DNA from: Halomicrobium urmianum
GTDB lineage: Archaea; Halobacteriota; Halobacteria; Halobacteriales; Haloarculaceae
Reading direction: 5' to 3'
DNA: 64,000 bases
Assembly (NCBI RefSeq): GCF_020217425.1
Contig: NZ_CP084090.1
Coordinates: 1,674,001 to 1,738,000, forward strand
Program-made: the position numbers and the translations under genes
In this document: positions 35,121-43,506 of the stretch, piece by piece
How positions within the stretch are numbered: position 1 is the stretch's first letter
Layout of the letters: each line of letters starts with the position of its first letter
Notes under the pieces: generated by a model
The model's database searches: none
Seen by the model: only the letters and a program-made list of their open reading frames with translations
What the model was told of the DNA's origin: nothing

Positions 35121-35222
35121 ATGAGCCGGACCCGGACCGCTGGCGCGTTCGACGCGGACAGCGACGGGTCCGTCCGACCGCTTTTCGGCGACCTCCGACG
35201 ACGACGACCGGGCCGTCCCTAG
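35121..35222 (+). CDS. Arg-rich leader peptide ORF upstream of the arginine operon
   Basis: A 33-codon ORF starts at the predicted transcription start. Eight of 33 residues are Arg (MSRTRTAGAF..., LFGDLRRRRPGRP), including four tandem CGA codons at 35196-35207. Its position before argG is what attenuation by a leader peptide would need. CGGCGACCT (35186-35194), just before the CGA run, can pair with AGGTCGCCG (35267-35275), which in turn overlaps a local hairpin CCGCTC/GGGCGG (35273-35278 with 35289-35294). GGGCC/GGCCC also pair around the stop codon. The ORF itself is plain from the sequence; a regulatory role is inference, and no U-rich terminator is visible. Confidence 0.55.
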   Translation: MSRTRTAGAFDADSDGSVRPLFGDLRRRRPGRP

Positions 35223-35327
35223 GCCCACCTACACACAAACTCCTCTCCACGGTCCGTCTCGATTTCAGGTCGCCGCTCGCCGTCTGTCGGGCGGTCACTA
35301 CCCCACAGACACCAGTCAACACCACAC

Positions 35328-36638
35328 ATGCCAGACGGAAACGGAACGGTCGCGCTCGCCTTCTCCGGCGGGCTCGACACGACGGTCTGCGTACCGCTGC
35401 TGAAAGAAGAGTACGGCTACGACGAGGTCATCGGCGTCACGGTCGACGTCGGTCAGCCCGACTACGAGTTCGACGAGGCCGAGGAGACCGCCGAGGCGCT
35501 GGGGCTCGACCACTACGTCGTCGACGCCCAGGCGGAGTTCGCGGACCTCTGTCTCCAGGCCGTCAAGGCCAACGCCGACTACCAGGGCTACCCCCTGGGC
35601 ACCGCGCTCGCGCGCCCGGTCATCGCCGAAGCGATCCTCGAGGTCGCCGTCGAACAGGGCTGTGACGCCGTCGCCCACGGCTGTACGGGCAAGGGCAACG
35701 ACCAGCTGCGCTTCGAGGCCGTCTGGCGCGACTCCGACCTCGAAGTGATCGCGCCGGTCCGCGAACTCGGGCTCACCCGCGAGTGGGAGAACGAGTACGC
35801 CGAAGAGAAGGGCCTGCCCGTCGAGGGCGGCGACGGCGGCCGCTACTCCATCGACACGAACCTCTGGAGCCGCTCCATCGAGGGCTCCGAACTCGAGGAC
35901 CCCTCGACGATCCCCGAGGACGACATCTACCTCTGGACGGAGAACCCCTCCGGCAAGGAGGCCGAACTCGTCGAGATCGAGTTCGAGCAGGGCGAGGCCG
36001 TCGCCGTCGACGGCGAGGACCTGGGCTCGGTCGAACTCATCGAGCAACTCAACGAGCGCGCGGGCGCCCACGGCGTCGGCCGCACGGACATGATGGAGGA
36101 CCGCATGCTCGGACTGAAGGTCCGCGAGAACTACGAGCACCCCGCCGCGACGGTGCTTTTGACGGCCCACGAGGCGCTCGAGGGTCTGGTCCTCACGGCC
36201 GAGGAGCGCGAGTTCAAGCAGCAGGTCGACCAGCAGTGGTCCCAGAAGGGCTATCAGGGCCTCGTCGATGCACCCCTCACTGGCGCGCTGGAGGCCTTCA
36301 TCGACGAGACTAACGAGCGCGTGACCGGCACGGTCACGGTCAAGATGGAGGGCGGCCACTGCCGCGCCGTCTCCCGCGAGTCCGACTACGCCGTCTACAG
36401 CGAGTCGGCCGCCTCCTTCAACGAGGAGGACGTCACCGGCGGCATCACCCAGGAGGACGCCACGGGCGTCGCCAAGTACCACGGCTTCCAGTCGCGCCTG
36501 GCCAACCGCGTGCTCGAGGAGGCGAAGAGGGAGGAAGTCGCCACTGACGGCAGCGGCGAGGCCGCAGCGACCGACGGGAGCGAGGCCTCGGAAAGCGCGA
36601 GCGGCATCTCCGCCGCGGACGCCGACCGGGAGGAGTGA
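35328..36638 (+). CDS. argG: Argininosuccinate synthase
   Basis: The product has 436 residues. It joins citrulline and aspartate using ATP, the penultimate arginine step. The PP-loop is ALAFSGGLDTTVCVPLL near the N terminus; HGCTGKGNDQLRFE and YSIDTNLWSRSIEGSELEDP are the conserved substrate-binding blocks. The C terminus has a Ser/Ala/Asp-rich extension typical of halophiles. It is the first long gene of a nine-gene arginine operon; argH follows after 4 bp. Regulation probably involves the leader ORF 100 bp upstream. Confidence 0.97.
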   Translation: MPDGNGTVALAFSGGLDTTVCVPLLKEEYGYDEVIGVTVDVGQPDYEFDEAEETAEALGLDHYVVDAQAEFADLCLQAVKANADYQGYPLGTALARPVIAEAILEVAVEQGCDAVAHGCTGKGNDQLRFEAVWRDSDLEVIAPVRELGLTREWENEYAEEKGLPVEGGDGGRYSIDTNLWSRSIEGSELEDPSTIPEDDIYLWTENPSGKEAELVEIEFEQGEAVAVDGEDLGSVELIEQLNERAGAHGVGRTDMMEDRMLGLKVRENYEHPAATVLLTAHEALEGLVLTAEEREFKQQVDQQWSQKGYQGLVDAPLTGALEAFIDETNERVTGTVTVKMEGGHCRAVSRESDYAVYSESAASFNEEDVTGGITQEDATGVAKYHGFQSRLANRVLEEAKREEVATDGSGEAAATDGSEASESASGISAADADREE

Positions 36639-36642
36639 TCCG

Positions 36643-38145
36643 ATGAGCGAGGACGAACTCGGCGCGGGAGCGGGCGAGAGCACGGACGGCAGCGACGGCA
36701 CCGCCGTCCGCCGCGACCGCTTCAGCGGCGGTCCCGCCCGCGGGTTCATGTCCTCGCTCGCCGACGACGAGCGCATCTTCGCCGCCGACCTCGCGGTCGA
36801 CCGCGCCCACGTCGTGATGCTGGCCGAGCAGGAGATCATCGACGACGACACCGCCGGCGAGATCCTGGCGGCGCTGGACGAGGTCGAGGACGCCGGTCAC
36901 GGCGCGCTGTCCGACGGCGAGGACGTCCACGAGGCCATCGAGACGGCCGTCATCGAGCGCGTCGGGCCGGACGGCGGCCGGATGCACACGGCCCGCTCGC
37001 GCAACGACGAGGTGGCGGCCTGCATCCGCTATCGCCTGCGCGAGGACCTGCTGGAGCTGATCGAGACGGTGATCGAGGCGCGCGAGCAACTGCTGGAGGT
37101 GGCCGCCGAGCACACCGAGACGGTGATGCCGGGCTACACGCACCTCCAGCCGGCCCAGCCGACGACGGTGGCCCACTGGATCGCCTCCTACGAGCAGGCG
37201 CTTCAGCGCGATACGGCGCGGCTGCTTTCCGCCTACGAGCGGGTCGACCGCAACCCCCTCGGCGCGGCGGCGTTCGCCGGGACGCCGTTCGACGTGGACC
37301 GCGAGCGGACGGCCGAACTGCTCGGGTTCGGGGGAATCGTGGAAAATTCGATGGACGCAGCGGCCGCCCGCGACGCGCTGGTCGAGACGACCGCCGCGGC
37401 GGCGACGCTAGCGACGACTCTCTCCGGACTGGCCGAGGACGTCGTGGTCTTCGCCAATCGCGGGTTCGTGGAGCTGTCGGACGACTACGCGTCGACGTCG
37501 TCGATCATGCCCCAGAAGAAGAACCCGGACACGATGGAGCTCGTCCGGGGCCGGACCGGCGACGCGACGGCGGGCCTCCAGGGCCTGCTCACGACGCTGA
37601 AGGGGCTGCCCCGGGCGTACAACCGCGACCTGCAGCGCGCGGGCCGCCACGCCTGGGACGCGATCGACAGCGTGACCGAGAGCGTCGCGGTGGCGACCGG
37701 CGCGGTGGCGACGGCCGACTGGCCCGTCGACGACCTCGAAGCGGCGGCGGGCGAGGGCTTCTCGACGGCGACCGGCGTCGCCGACCGCCTGGCGATGGCC
37801 GGCGTCCCGTTCCGGACGGCCCACGAGGTGGTCGCGGCGGCCGCCGGCGAGGCGTACGAGGGCGACGCGCCCGACGTCGGCGCGCTGGAAGCGACAGCCG
37901 AGGACGTGCTGGGCGAGCCCCTGACCGAGTACGTCGACCGCGAGACGCTGGCGGCGACGCTCGATCCCGCGGAGAGCGTCGCGACGCGCGACTCGCGCGG
38001 CGGGCCCGCTCCGGGGGCGGTCGAGGCGCAACTGGCGACGGCCGGCGAGGCGCTGGCCGCCGACCGCGACGCGCTGACAGAGCGCCGCGAGGCCGTCGAG
38101 TCGGCCGCCGAGCGACGGAGGACGGAGGTGGACGGCTATGTCTGA
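36643..38145 (+). CDS. argH: Argininosuccinate lyase
   Basis: The product has 500 residues. It splits argininosuccinate to arginine and fumarate. The fumarase/aspartase signature is SSIMPQKKNPDTMELVRG (about residue 288), and the N-terminal RMHTARSRNDEVA and GYTHLQPAQPTTVAHW blocks hold substrate-binding residues. Each is intact, so the enzyme should be active. The start ATG at 36643 is 4 bp after argG; the first 30 residues are an acidic halophilic extension. A TCCCC-GCGA-GGGGA hairpin follows the stop. Confidence 0.96.
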   Translation: MSEDELGAGAGESTDGSDGTAVRRDRFSGGPARGFMSSLADDERIFAADLAVDRAHVVMLAEQEIIDDDTAGEILAALDEVEDAGHGALSDGEDVHEAIETAVIERVGPDGGRMHTARSRNDEVAACIRYRLREDLLELIETVIEAREQLLEVAAEHTETVMPGYTHLQPAQPTTVAHWIASYEQALQRDTARLLSAYERVDRNPLGAAAFAGTPFDVDRERTAELLGFGGIVENSMDAAAARDALVETTAAAATLATTLSGLAEDVVVFANRGFVELSDDYASTSSIMPQKKNPDTMELVRGRTGDATAGLQGLLTTLKGLPRAYNRDLQRAGRHAWDAIDSVTESVAVATGAVATADWPVDDLEAAAGEGFSTATGVADRLAMAGVPFRTAHEVVAAAAGEAYEGDAPDVGALEATAEDVLGEPLTEYVDRETLAATLDPAESVATRDSRGGPAPGAVEAQLATAGEALAADRDALTERREAVESAAERRRTEVDGYV

Positions 38146-38164
38146 GCCGCGAGGACTGCGACCA

Positions 38165-38178
38165 TCCCCGCGAGGGGA
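38165..38178 (+). terminator. Short GNRA-loop hairpin after argH
   Basis: TCCCC and GGGGA form a perfect 5-bp stem around GCGA, 20 nt after the argH stop. A weak partial terminator or RNA-processing site is possible, since a new promoter lies further on before argW. No T-run follows. Confidence 0.35.
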
Positions 38179-38286
38179 GAAGCTACCACAATTCTGATAC
38201 AGAAAACGTCGCGGTGCTTGTTTCGGGCGTTTCGTGCCGTTAGCTGCTGGTATTCTATACAAACTCGTTCTGATAGGTCCGAAGGG

Positions 38287-38293
38287 TTTAAGT
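38287..38293 (+). promoter_or_regulatory. Internal promoter before argW
   Basis: TTTAAGT sits about 30 nt before the argW ATG in a locally A/T-rich 175-bp gap. Related TTCTGATA sequences at 38192-38199 and 38268-38275 and TTCTATAC at 38253-38260 could be regulator half-sites. This would allow the carrier-linked steps (argW onwards) to be expressed apart from argGH. Confidence 0.5.
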
Positions 38294-38319
38294 GCGTACG
38301 GGCGCGAGGACGAGGTACA

Positions 38320-38484
38320 ATGGCAGAATGCGTCGAGTGCGGGGCCGAGGTGTCCCTGCACGACAACCTGGAAGTTGGAGAGATCGTCGACTGTGCGACC
38401 TGCGGCGCCGAGCTCGAGGTCGTCGACACCGACCCCGTCGAGCTCGACTCGGCCCCCGAGCTGGAAGAGGACTGGGGCGAGTAA
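38320..38484 (+). CDS. argW: Amino-group carrier protein LysW/ArgW
   Basis: The product has 54 residues. An N-terminal zinc ribbon (ECVECGAEV and [10 protein letters not shown]) is followed by an acidic body ending EEDWGE. The C-terminal Glu is where the alpha-amino group of glutamate is attached by isopeptide bond, protecting it through the ornithine branch. The first codon ATG 38320 is backed by its own TATA box. It replaces N-acetylation in this pathway. The next gene, 54 bp on, is its ligase. Confidence 0.95.
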   Translation: MAECVECGAEVSLHDNLEVGEIVDCATCGAELEVVDTDPVELDSAPELEEDWGE

Positions 38485-38538
38485 TGCGCTCCCACGGGCG
38501 GGACGCGCCTGCGCCCACACTCGGGATTCGGTGATACA

Positions 38539-39435
38539 ATGAACGTAGGAATACTCTACTCGCGCATCCGCCGGGACGAGAAGCTGCTTCTCTCGGAGCT
38601 GCGCGAGCGCGACCACGAGGTCACCAAGATCGACGTCCGCAAGGAGCAGTTCAACATCGAGGACCCGCCGGAGGTCTTCGAGGACGTCGACGTCGTCGTC
38701 GACCGGTGTCTGGCGACGAGCCGATCGGTGTACGCGACCAAGTTCGTCGACGCCTACGGGATCCCGGTCGTCAACGGCCCGGAGACCGCGGAGATCTGCT
38801 CCGACAAGGTCAAGAACAGCCTGGCGCTGGTCGAGCACGGCGTCCCGACGCCGAACACGGAGGTGGCGTTCACCAAGGACGCCGCCATGGAGGCCATCGA
38901 GGAGTTCGGCTATCCATGTGTCCTCAAGCCGGTCGTCGGCTCCTGGGGCCGCCTGATGGCCAAGATCGACTCCCGCTCAGCGGCGGAGGCCATCCTCGAG
39001 CACAAGGAGACGCTGGGCCACTACGAGCACAAGGTCTTCTACGTCCAGGAGTTCGTCGACAAGCCTGGCCGGGACATCCGCGTCGTGGCGCTGGACGGCG
39101 AACCGGTCGCCGCGATGGTCCGCGAGTCGGACCACTGGCTCACCAACGCGGCGAAGGGCGCCGAGACGGACACCTTCGAGCTGGACGACCGCGCGCTCGA
39201 ACTGGTCGAGAAGGCCAGCGACGCCGTCGGCGGCGGCCTGCTGGGCATCGACCTGATGGAAGTGGGCGTAGATGAGGATTCGGACGACCCCGAGCCCGAC
39301 GACTACACCGTCCACGAGGTCAACCACACGGTGGAGTTCAAGGCGCTCAACGAGGTGACCGGCGTGGACGTGCCCGCCCGCGTCGTCGACTGGCTGGAGA
39401 CGAAGGTCGACCAGGAGTCGGAGGTGACGGCATGA
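38539..39435 (+). CDS. argX: Glutamate--[LysW] ligase ArgX
   Basis: The product has 298 residues of the ATP-grasp superfamily. It ligates glutamate to the C-terminal Glu of the carrier. The N terminus MNVGILYSRIRRDEKLL, the ATP-binding CVLKPVVGSWGRLMAKI and the metal-binding HEVNHTVEFKALN near the C terminus identify the LysX/ArgX/RimK group. The N-H-T-V-E-F-K form is the one associated with glutamate use. The stop overlaps the argC ATG (ATGA). Discrimination from a lysine-pathway LysX rests on the surrounding arginine genes. Confidence 0.93.
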   Translation: MNVGILYSRIRRDEKLLLSELRERDHEVTKIDVRKEQFNIEDPPEVFEDVDVVVDRCLATSRSVYATKFVDAYGIPVVNGPETAEICSDKVKNSLALVEHGVPTPNTEVAFTKDAAMEAIEEFGYPCVLKPVVGSWGRLMAKIDSRSAAEAILEHKETLGHYEHKVFYVQEFVDKPGRDIRVVALDGEPVAAMVRESDHWLTNAAKGAETDTFELDDRALELVEKASDAVGGGLLGIDLMEVGVDEDSDDPEPDDYTVHEVNHTVEFKALNEVTGVDVPARVVDWLETKVDQESEVTA

Positions 39436-40469
39436 CGTACTCGGCCAGCGTCGTCGGCGCCTCCGGATTCACCGGCGGCGAGCTGTTGCGCATCCTCGAC
39501 GGCCATCCCGAGTTCCGCACGATACAGGCCACCAGCCGCTCGAAGGAGAACAAGACGATCGGTCACGTCCACCCGAACCTGCGGCACACGGACCTGCGCT
39601 TCTCGGACCCGCAGGACCTGGAGAGCGTGGACGTGCTGTTCGCGGCGACGCCCCACGGCGTCACCATGGAGCGCATCGACGCGTTCCGGGAGGTCGCCGA
39701 CACGGTCGTCGACCTCTCTGCGGACTTCCGCCTCGACAGCGAGGAGCAGTACGACGAGTGGTACGACGGGCACGTCCGCCCCGACCTCCTCGCGGAGTCG
39801 GAGTACGCGCTCCCCGAACTCAACCGGGAGAACCTGCCCGGCGCGGACCTGATCGCCTCCGGCGGCTGCAACGCCACGGCGACGATCATGGGTCTGCTGC
39901 CCCTCTTCGAGCACGATATCCTCTCCGGCGACGAGCAGGTCGTCGTCGACGTGAAGGTCGGCTCCTCCGAGGGCGGGGCCGGCGGCGGGGAGGCTTCCTC
40001 CCATCCCGAGCGCTCGGGCGTCGTCCGCCCGTACGCCCCGACGGGCCACCGCCACGAGGCCGAGATCCAGCAGTTCCTTGGTCTGGACGTCTCCTTCACT
40101 GTCCACGCGGTGGACATGATCCGCGGGGCGTCGGCGACGTGTCACGTCTTCCCCGACGGCCCCGTCTCCAAGGGCGACCTGTGGGGGGCCTACCGCGGGA
40201 GCTACGAGGACGAGCCGTTCGTCCGCATGGCCTCGGGCGGTGGCGGCGTCTACCGCTACCCCGAGCCCAAGGCCGTCGCGGGCACGAACTACGCCGAGGT
40301 CGGCTTCGAGGTCGACCCCGCGAACGAGCGCCTCGTGGTCTTCTCGGCCATCGACAACATGATGAAGGGCTCGGCCGGCCAGGCGGTCCACGCCGCCAAC
40401 GTCGCGCTGGGCATCGAGGAGACCGCGGGGCTGGAGTCGACCGGGTACCACCCGGTCGGCGCGCCGTAA
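39432..40469 (+). CDS. argC: [LysW]-glutamyl-phosphate reductase
   Basis: The product has 345 residues. It reduces the carrier-bound gamma-glutamyl phosphate with NADPH. The dinucleotide loop is SVVGASGFTGGELLRI and the catalytic cysteine lies in ASGGCNATATIMGLLPL (about residue 148). His in HRHEAEIQQFLG assists. It overlaps argX by 4 nt. The length matches ArgC/LysY proteins. Confidence 0.95.
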   Translation: MTYSASVVGASGFTGGELLRILDGHPEFRTIQATSRSKENKTIGHVHPNLRHTDLRFSDPQDLESVDVLFAATPHGVTMERIDAFREVADTVVDLSADFRLDSEEQYDEWYDGHVRPDLLAESEYALPELNRENLPGADLIASGGCNATATIMGLLPLFEHDILSGDEQVVVDVKVGSSEGGAGGGEASSHPERSGVVRPYAPTGHRHEAEIQQFLGLDVSFTVHAVDMIRGASATCHVFPDGPVSKGDLWGAYRGSYEDEPFVRMASGGGGVYRYPEPKAVAGTNYAEVGFEVDPANERLVVFSAIDNMMKGSAGQAVHAANVALGIEETAGLESTGYHPVGAP

Positions 40470-40485
40470 CCGGAGGCTGTCTTCT

Positions 40486-41322
40486 ATGACCACGGTCATC
40501 AAAGTTGGTGGCGCCCGCGCCGTCGATCCCGCGGGCGCTCTGTCCGACGTCGCATCGCTGTACGAGGACGGCGAGGACCTCGTCCTCGTCCACGGCGGCT
40601 CGACCGCCGTCGACGACACCCTGGAGCGACTGGGGATGGAGCCGGAGTACGTCGAGACGCCGTCGGGCGTCGTCGGACGCTTCACCGACGAGGAGACGAT
40701 GGAGGTGTTCGAGATGGTCTTCGGCCACCTCAACACCCAGCTCGTCGCCGGCCTCCAGAGCCAGGGCGTCGACGCGGTGGGGCTGAACGGTGTGGACGGG
40801 AAGCTCCTGCACGGTCCACGGAAGTCAGCCGTCCGGGTCGTCGAGGACGGCACGAAGAAGATCAGGCGGGGCGACCACAGCGGGACGATCAAGGAGGTCA
40901 ACGCCGACCTGCTGGAGTCGCTGCTGGACGGCAGCTACGTCCCCGTCGCGAGCCCGCCGATGGCCGGCGCGGACGATGGTGACGTCACTCCCGTCAACAC
41001 GGACGCCGACCGGACGGCGGCCGCGATCGCCGCGGCGCTGGACGCTCGCCTCGTCCTGCTGACCGACGTCGAGGGCGTCTACGAGGATCCCGACGACCCC
41101 GGGACGCTCATCGAGTCCGTCGAGACGCCCGAGGAGTGGCAGGACCTCGAGGACGCCGCCGAGGGCTTCATGGGTCGCAAGGTCATGGCGGCCGAGGAAG
41201 CGCTGGACGGCGGGGCGACCGAGGTGGTCGTCGCCGACGCCAACGCCGACGAGCCCGTGCTCGCCGCGCTGGACGGAAGCGGAACGCACGTGTACGCCGA
41301 TGCCCTGGAGGGTACCCAATGA
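40486..41322 (+). CDS. argB: [LysW]-glutamate kinase (ArgB/LysZ family)
   Basis: The product has 278 residues of the amino-acid kinase family. It phosphorylates the side-chain carboxylate of the carrier-bound glutamate. The N-terminal VIKVGGARA, LVLVHGGSTAVDD and the nucleotide-binding NTDADRTAAAIAAALDARLVLLTDVEGV are intact. The ATG at 40486 starts 16 bp after argC; the stop overlaps argD (ATGA). By name alone it could be an N-acetylglutamate kinase; the LysW carrier in the operon argues for the carrier-bound substrate. Confidence 0.94.
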   Translation: MTTVIKVGGARAVDPAGALSDVASLYEDGEDLVLVHGGSTAVDDTLERLGMEPEYVETPSGVVGRFTDEETMEVFEMVFGHLNTQLVAGLQSQGVDAVGLNGVDGKLLHGPRKSAVRVVEDGTKKIRRGDHSGTIKEVNADLLESLLDGSYVPVASPPMAGADDGDVTPVNTDADRTAAAIAAALDARLVLLTDVEGVYEDPDDPGTLIESVETPEEWQDLEDAAEGFMGRKVMAAEEALDGGATEVVVADANADEPVLAALDGSGTHVYADALEGTQ

Positions 41323-42446
41323 GCGGCTTCGTCTTCAACGAGAAACCGATCCAGATCGAGCGCGGGGACGGCCCGTGGCTGTACGACACCGACGGCGATG
41401 AGTACCTCGACATGGGCGCGTCCTACGCCTGCGTCCCGCTGGGCCACGGCCACGAGGCGGTCGACGGGGCCGCCAAGGAGCAGATTGACAAGCTCACCTA
41501 CGTACAGGCGTCCTACCCCAACGAGGCCCGGACGCGCCTCTACGAGCGCCTGGCCGACAGCGCGCCCGATCCCATCGACAAGACGTGGCTCTGCAACTCC
41601 GGCACGGAGGCCAACGAGGCGGCCCTGAAGTTCGCCCGGTCGGCCACCGGAAACTCGAAGCTGATCGCGACGATGCAGGGCTTCCACGGCCGCACCATGG
41701 GGTCGCTGGCGACCACTTGGAAGGACAAGTACAAGAAGCCCTACGAGCCGCTGGCCGGCGACGTGGAGTTCGTCCCCTACGACGACCCCGACGCGATCCG
41801 CGAGGCCGTCGACGACGAGACGGCTGGCGTCATCGTCGAACCCGTGCAGGGCGAGGGCGGGATCAACCCCGCCTCGACCGAGTTCCTGCAGGCCGCCCGC
41901 GAGGCGACCGAGGACGCCGGTGCGGCGCTGATCTTCGACGAGGTCCAGACCGGCATGGGTCGGACCGGCACGCTGTGGGCCGCCGAGCAGAGCGGCGTGG
42001 TGCCCGACGTGATCACCGCGGCGAAGGGGCTGGGCAACGGCTTCCCCGTCGGCGCGACGCTGTGCCGGGAGTGGATCGCCGAGAACTACGGCTCTCACGC
42101 CTCGACGTTCTCCGGCGGTCCGGTCATCTCTGCCGCCGCGGACGCCACCGTCTCGACCATCGTCGAGGAGGACGTCCCCGCCCACGCTGCAGAGGTCGGC
42201 GAGTACCTCCAGTCGGAACTGGAGGACGCGCTGGGCGACGAGGTCCGCGAGGTCCGCGGCGAGGGCCTGATGGTCGGGATCGAGGTCAAGCGTGGCGCCA
42301 TGCGCTACCTCAAGCAGCTGGCGATGGACCAGGGCGTGCTGGCGCTGCCCGCCGGTCGGACCGTCGTGCGCCTGCTCCCGCCGCTGACCATCGAGGAGGA
42401 GCACGCCGACCACGTGGTCGACGCCGTGGCCGAGGTGATAGGATGA
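41319..42446 (+). CDS. argD: [LysW]-ornithine aminotransferase
   Basis: The product has 375 residues, class III PLP-dependent aminotransferase. The PLP lysine is in ITAAKGLGNGFPVGA; GTEANEAALKFARSATG and IFDEVQTGMGRTG bind the cofactor ring and phosphate. It converts the carrier-bound semialdehyde to ornithine using glutamate. The ATG at 41319 overlaps the argB stop, and the stop overlaps argE. Confidence 0.95.
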   Translation: MSGFVFNEKPIQIERGDGPWLYDTDGDEYLDMGASYACVPLGHGHEAVDGAAKEQIDKLTYVQASYPNEARTRLYERLADSAPDPIDKTWLCNSGTEANEAALKFARSATGNSKLIATMQGFHGRTMGSLATTWKDKYKKPYEPLAGDVEFVPYDDPDAIREAVDDETAGVIVEPVQGEGGINPASTEFLQAAREATEDAGAALIFDEVQTGMGRTGTLWAAEQSGVVPDVITAAKGLGNGFPVGATLCREWIAENYGSHASTFSGGPVISAAADATVSTIVEEDVPAHAAEVGEYLQSELEDALGDEVREVRGEGLMVGIEVKRGAMRYLKQLAMDQGVLALPAGRTVVRLLPPLTIEEEHADHVVDAVAEVIG

Positions 42447-43504
42447 GCCAGGGCGCCGCGGCCACGGTCTCCGACCAGGCGGCCCGCGACCTGCTGGAGG
42501 AGACGGTCCGCATCCCCTCCGTCACGCGCGAAGAGGGCGAGGCGGCCGAGCACCTGGTCGACTTTTTCGAGGAACACGGCCGCGAGGCCTGGATCGACGA
42601 GGTCGGTAACGTCCGCGCGCCCGCCGACGACGGCGTCCTGCTGACCTCCCACATCGACACCGTGCCGGGCGACATCCCGGTCCGGATCGAGGAGAACGAC
42701 GAGGGTGAGGCGGAGCTGTGGGGCCGCGGTGCCGTCGACGCGAAGGGGCCGCTGTGCGCCATGGCCGTCGCGGCCGTCCGGACCGGCGCCTCCTTCGTCG
42801 GCGTCGTCGGCGAGGAGGTCGACTCCCGCGGCGGGCGCTACCTCGTCGAGGACCGCGACAGCGAGCCCGGCGCCGTCGTCAACGGCGAGCCCTCCGGCTG
42901 GGAGGGCATCACGCTGGGCTACCGCGGCCTGCTGGCGGGCACCTACGTCGCCACCTCCGAGTCCGGTCACTCCTCTCGCCCGGAGAACAACGCCATCCAG
43001 GACGCCATCGACTGGTGGAGCGCCGTCGACGAGGAGTTCGAGCCCGACGAGTGGATGCCCGTCTTCGAGCGGGTCACCTGCAAGCCCGTCTCGATGGACG
43101 GCGGCATCTCCGACGACGGCCTCTCCGTCGAGGCCACTATGGACGTCCAGTTGCGCGTCCCGCCGGAGCACACGACCGAGGAGATCCGCGAGATCGCCGA
43201 CGGTCACCTGGAGAACGGCACCGTCCACTGGGACGATCAGGTCGAGCCGGTGATGCAGAACCCCCGGACGGAGGTGGCCCGCGCGTTCCGCGCCGCCATC
43301 CGTCGGGCCGGCGGCGACCCCAGCCTGCTGCGCAAGACCGGTACGAGCGACATGAACGTCTACGCGCAGGAGTGGGACTGCCCGATGGTCACTTACGGTC
43401 CCGGCGACTCCGACCTCGACCACGCGCCCGACGAACACATCGTCCTCGCGGAGTACGACCGCTCGGTCGCGGTCCTCGAGGACGTCACCGAACGCCTGCT
43501 GTAA
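42443..43504 (+). CDS. argE: [LysW]-ornithine hydrolase (ArgE/LysK family)
   Basis: The product has 353 residues of the M20 metallopeptidase family. It releases ornithine from the carrier. Zinc ligands appear in LTSHIDTVPG (His, Asp), GRGAVDAKGP (bridging Asp), VVGEEVDSRGG (Glu pair) and the late DHAPDEHI. The short lid domain spans about residues 160-270. The ATG at 42443 overlaps the argD stop, and argF begins 2 bp after this stop. Confidence 0.94.
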   Translation: MSQGAAATVSDQAARDLLEETVRIPSVTREEGEAAEHLVDFFEEHGREAWIDEVGNVRAPADDGVLLTSHIDTVPGDIPVRIEENDEGEAELWGRGAVDAKGPLCAMAVAAVRTGASFVGVVGEEVDSRGGRYLVEDRDSEPGAVVNGEPSGWEGITLGYRGLLAGTYVATSESGHSSRPENNAIQDAIDWWSAVDEEFEPDEWMPVFERVTCKPVSMDGGISDDGLSVEATMDVQLRVPPEHTTEEIREIADGHLENGTVHWDDQVEPVMQNPRTEVARAFRAAIRRAGGDPSLLRKTGTSDMNVYAQEWDCPMVTYGPGDSDLDHAPDEHIVLAEYDRSVAVLEDVTERLL

Positions 43505-43506
43505 CC

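Noticed and set aside
35004-35228. Minus-strand ORF across the arg leader
   Set aside because: No TATA box or family; it contradicts the well-placed plus-strand promoter and the direction of the operon.
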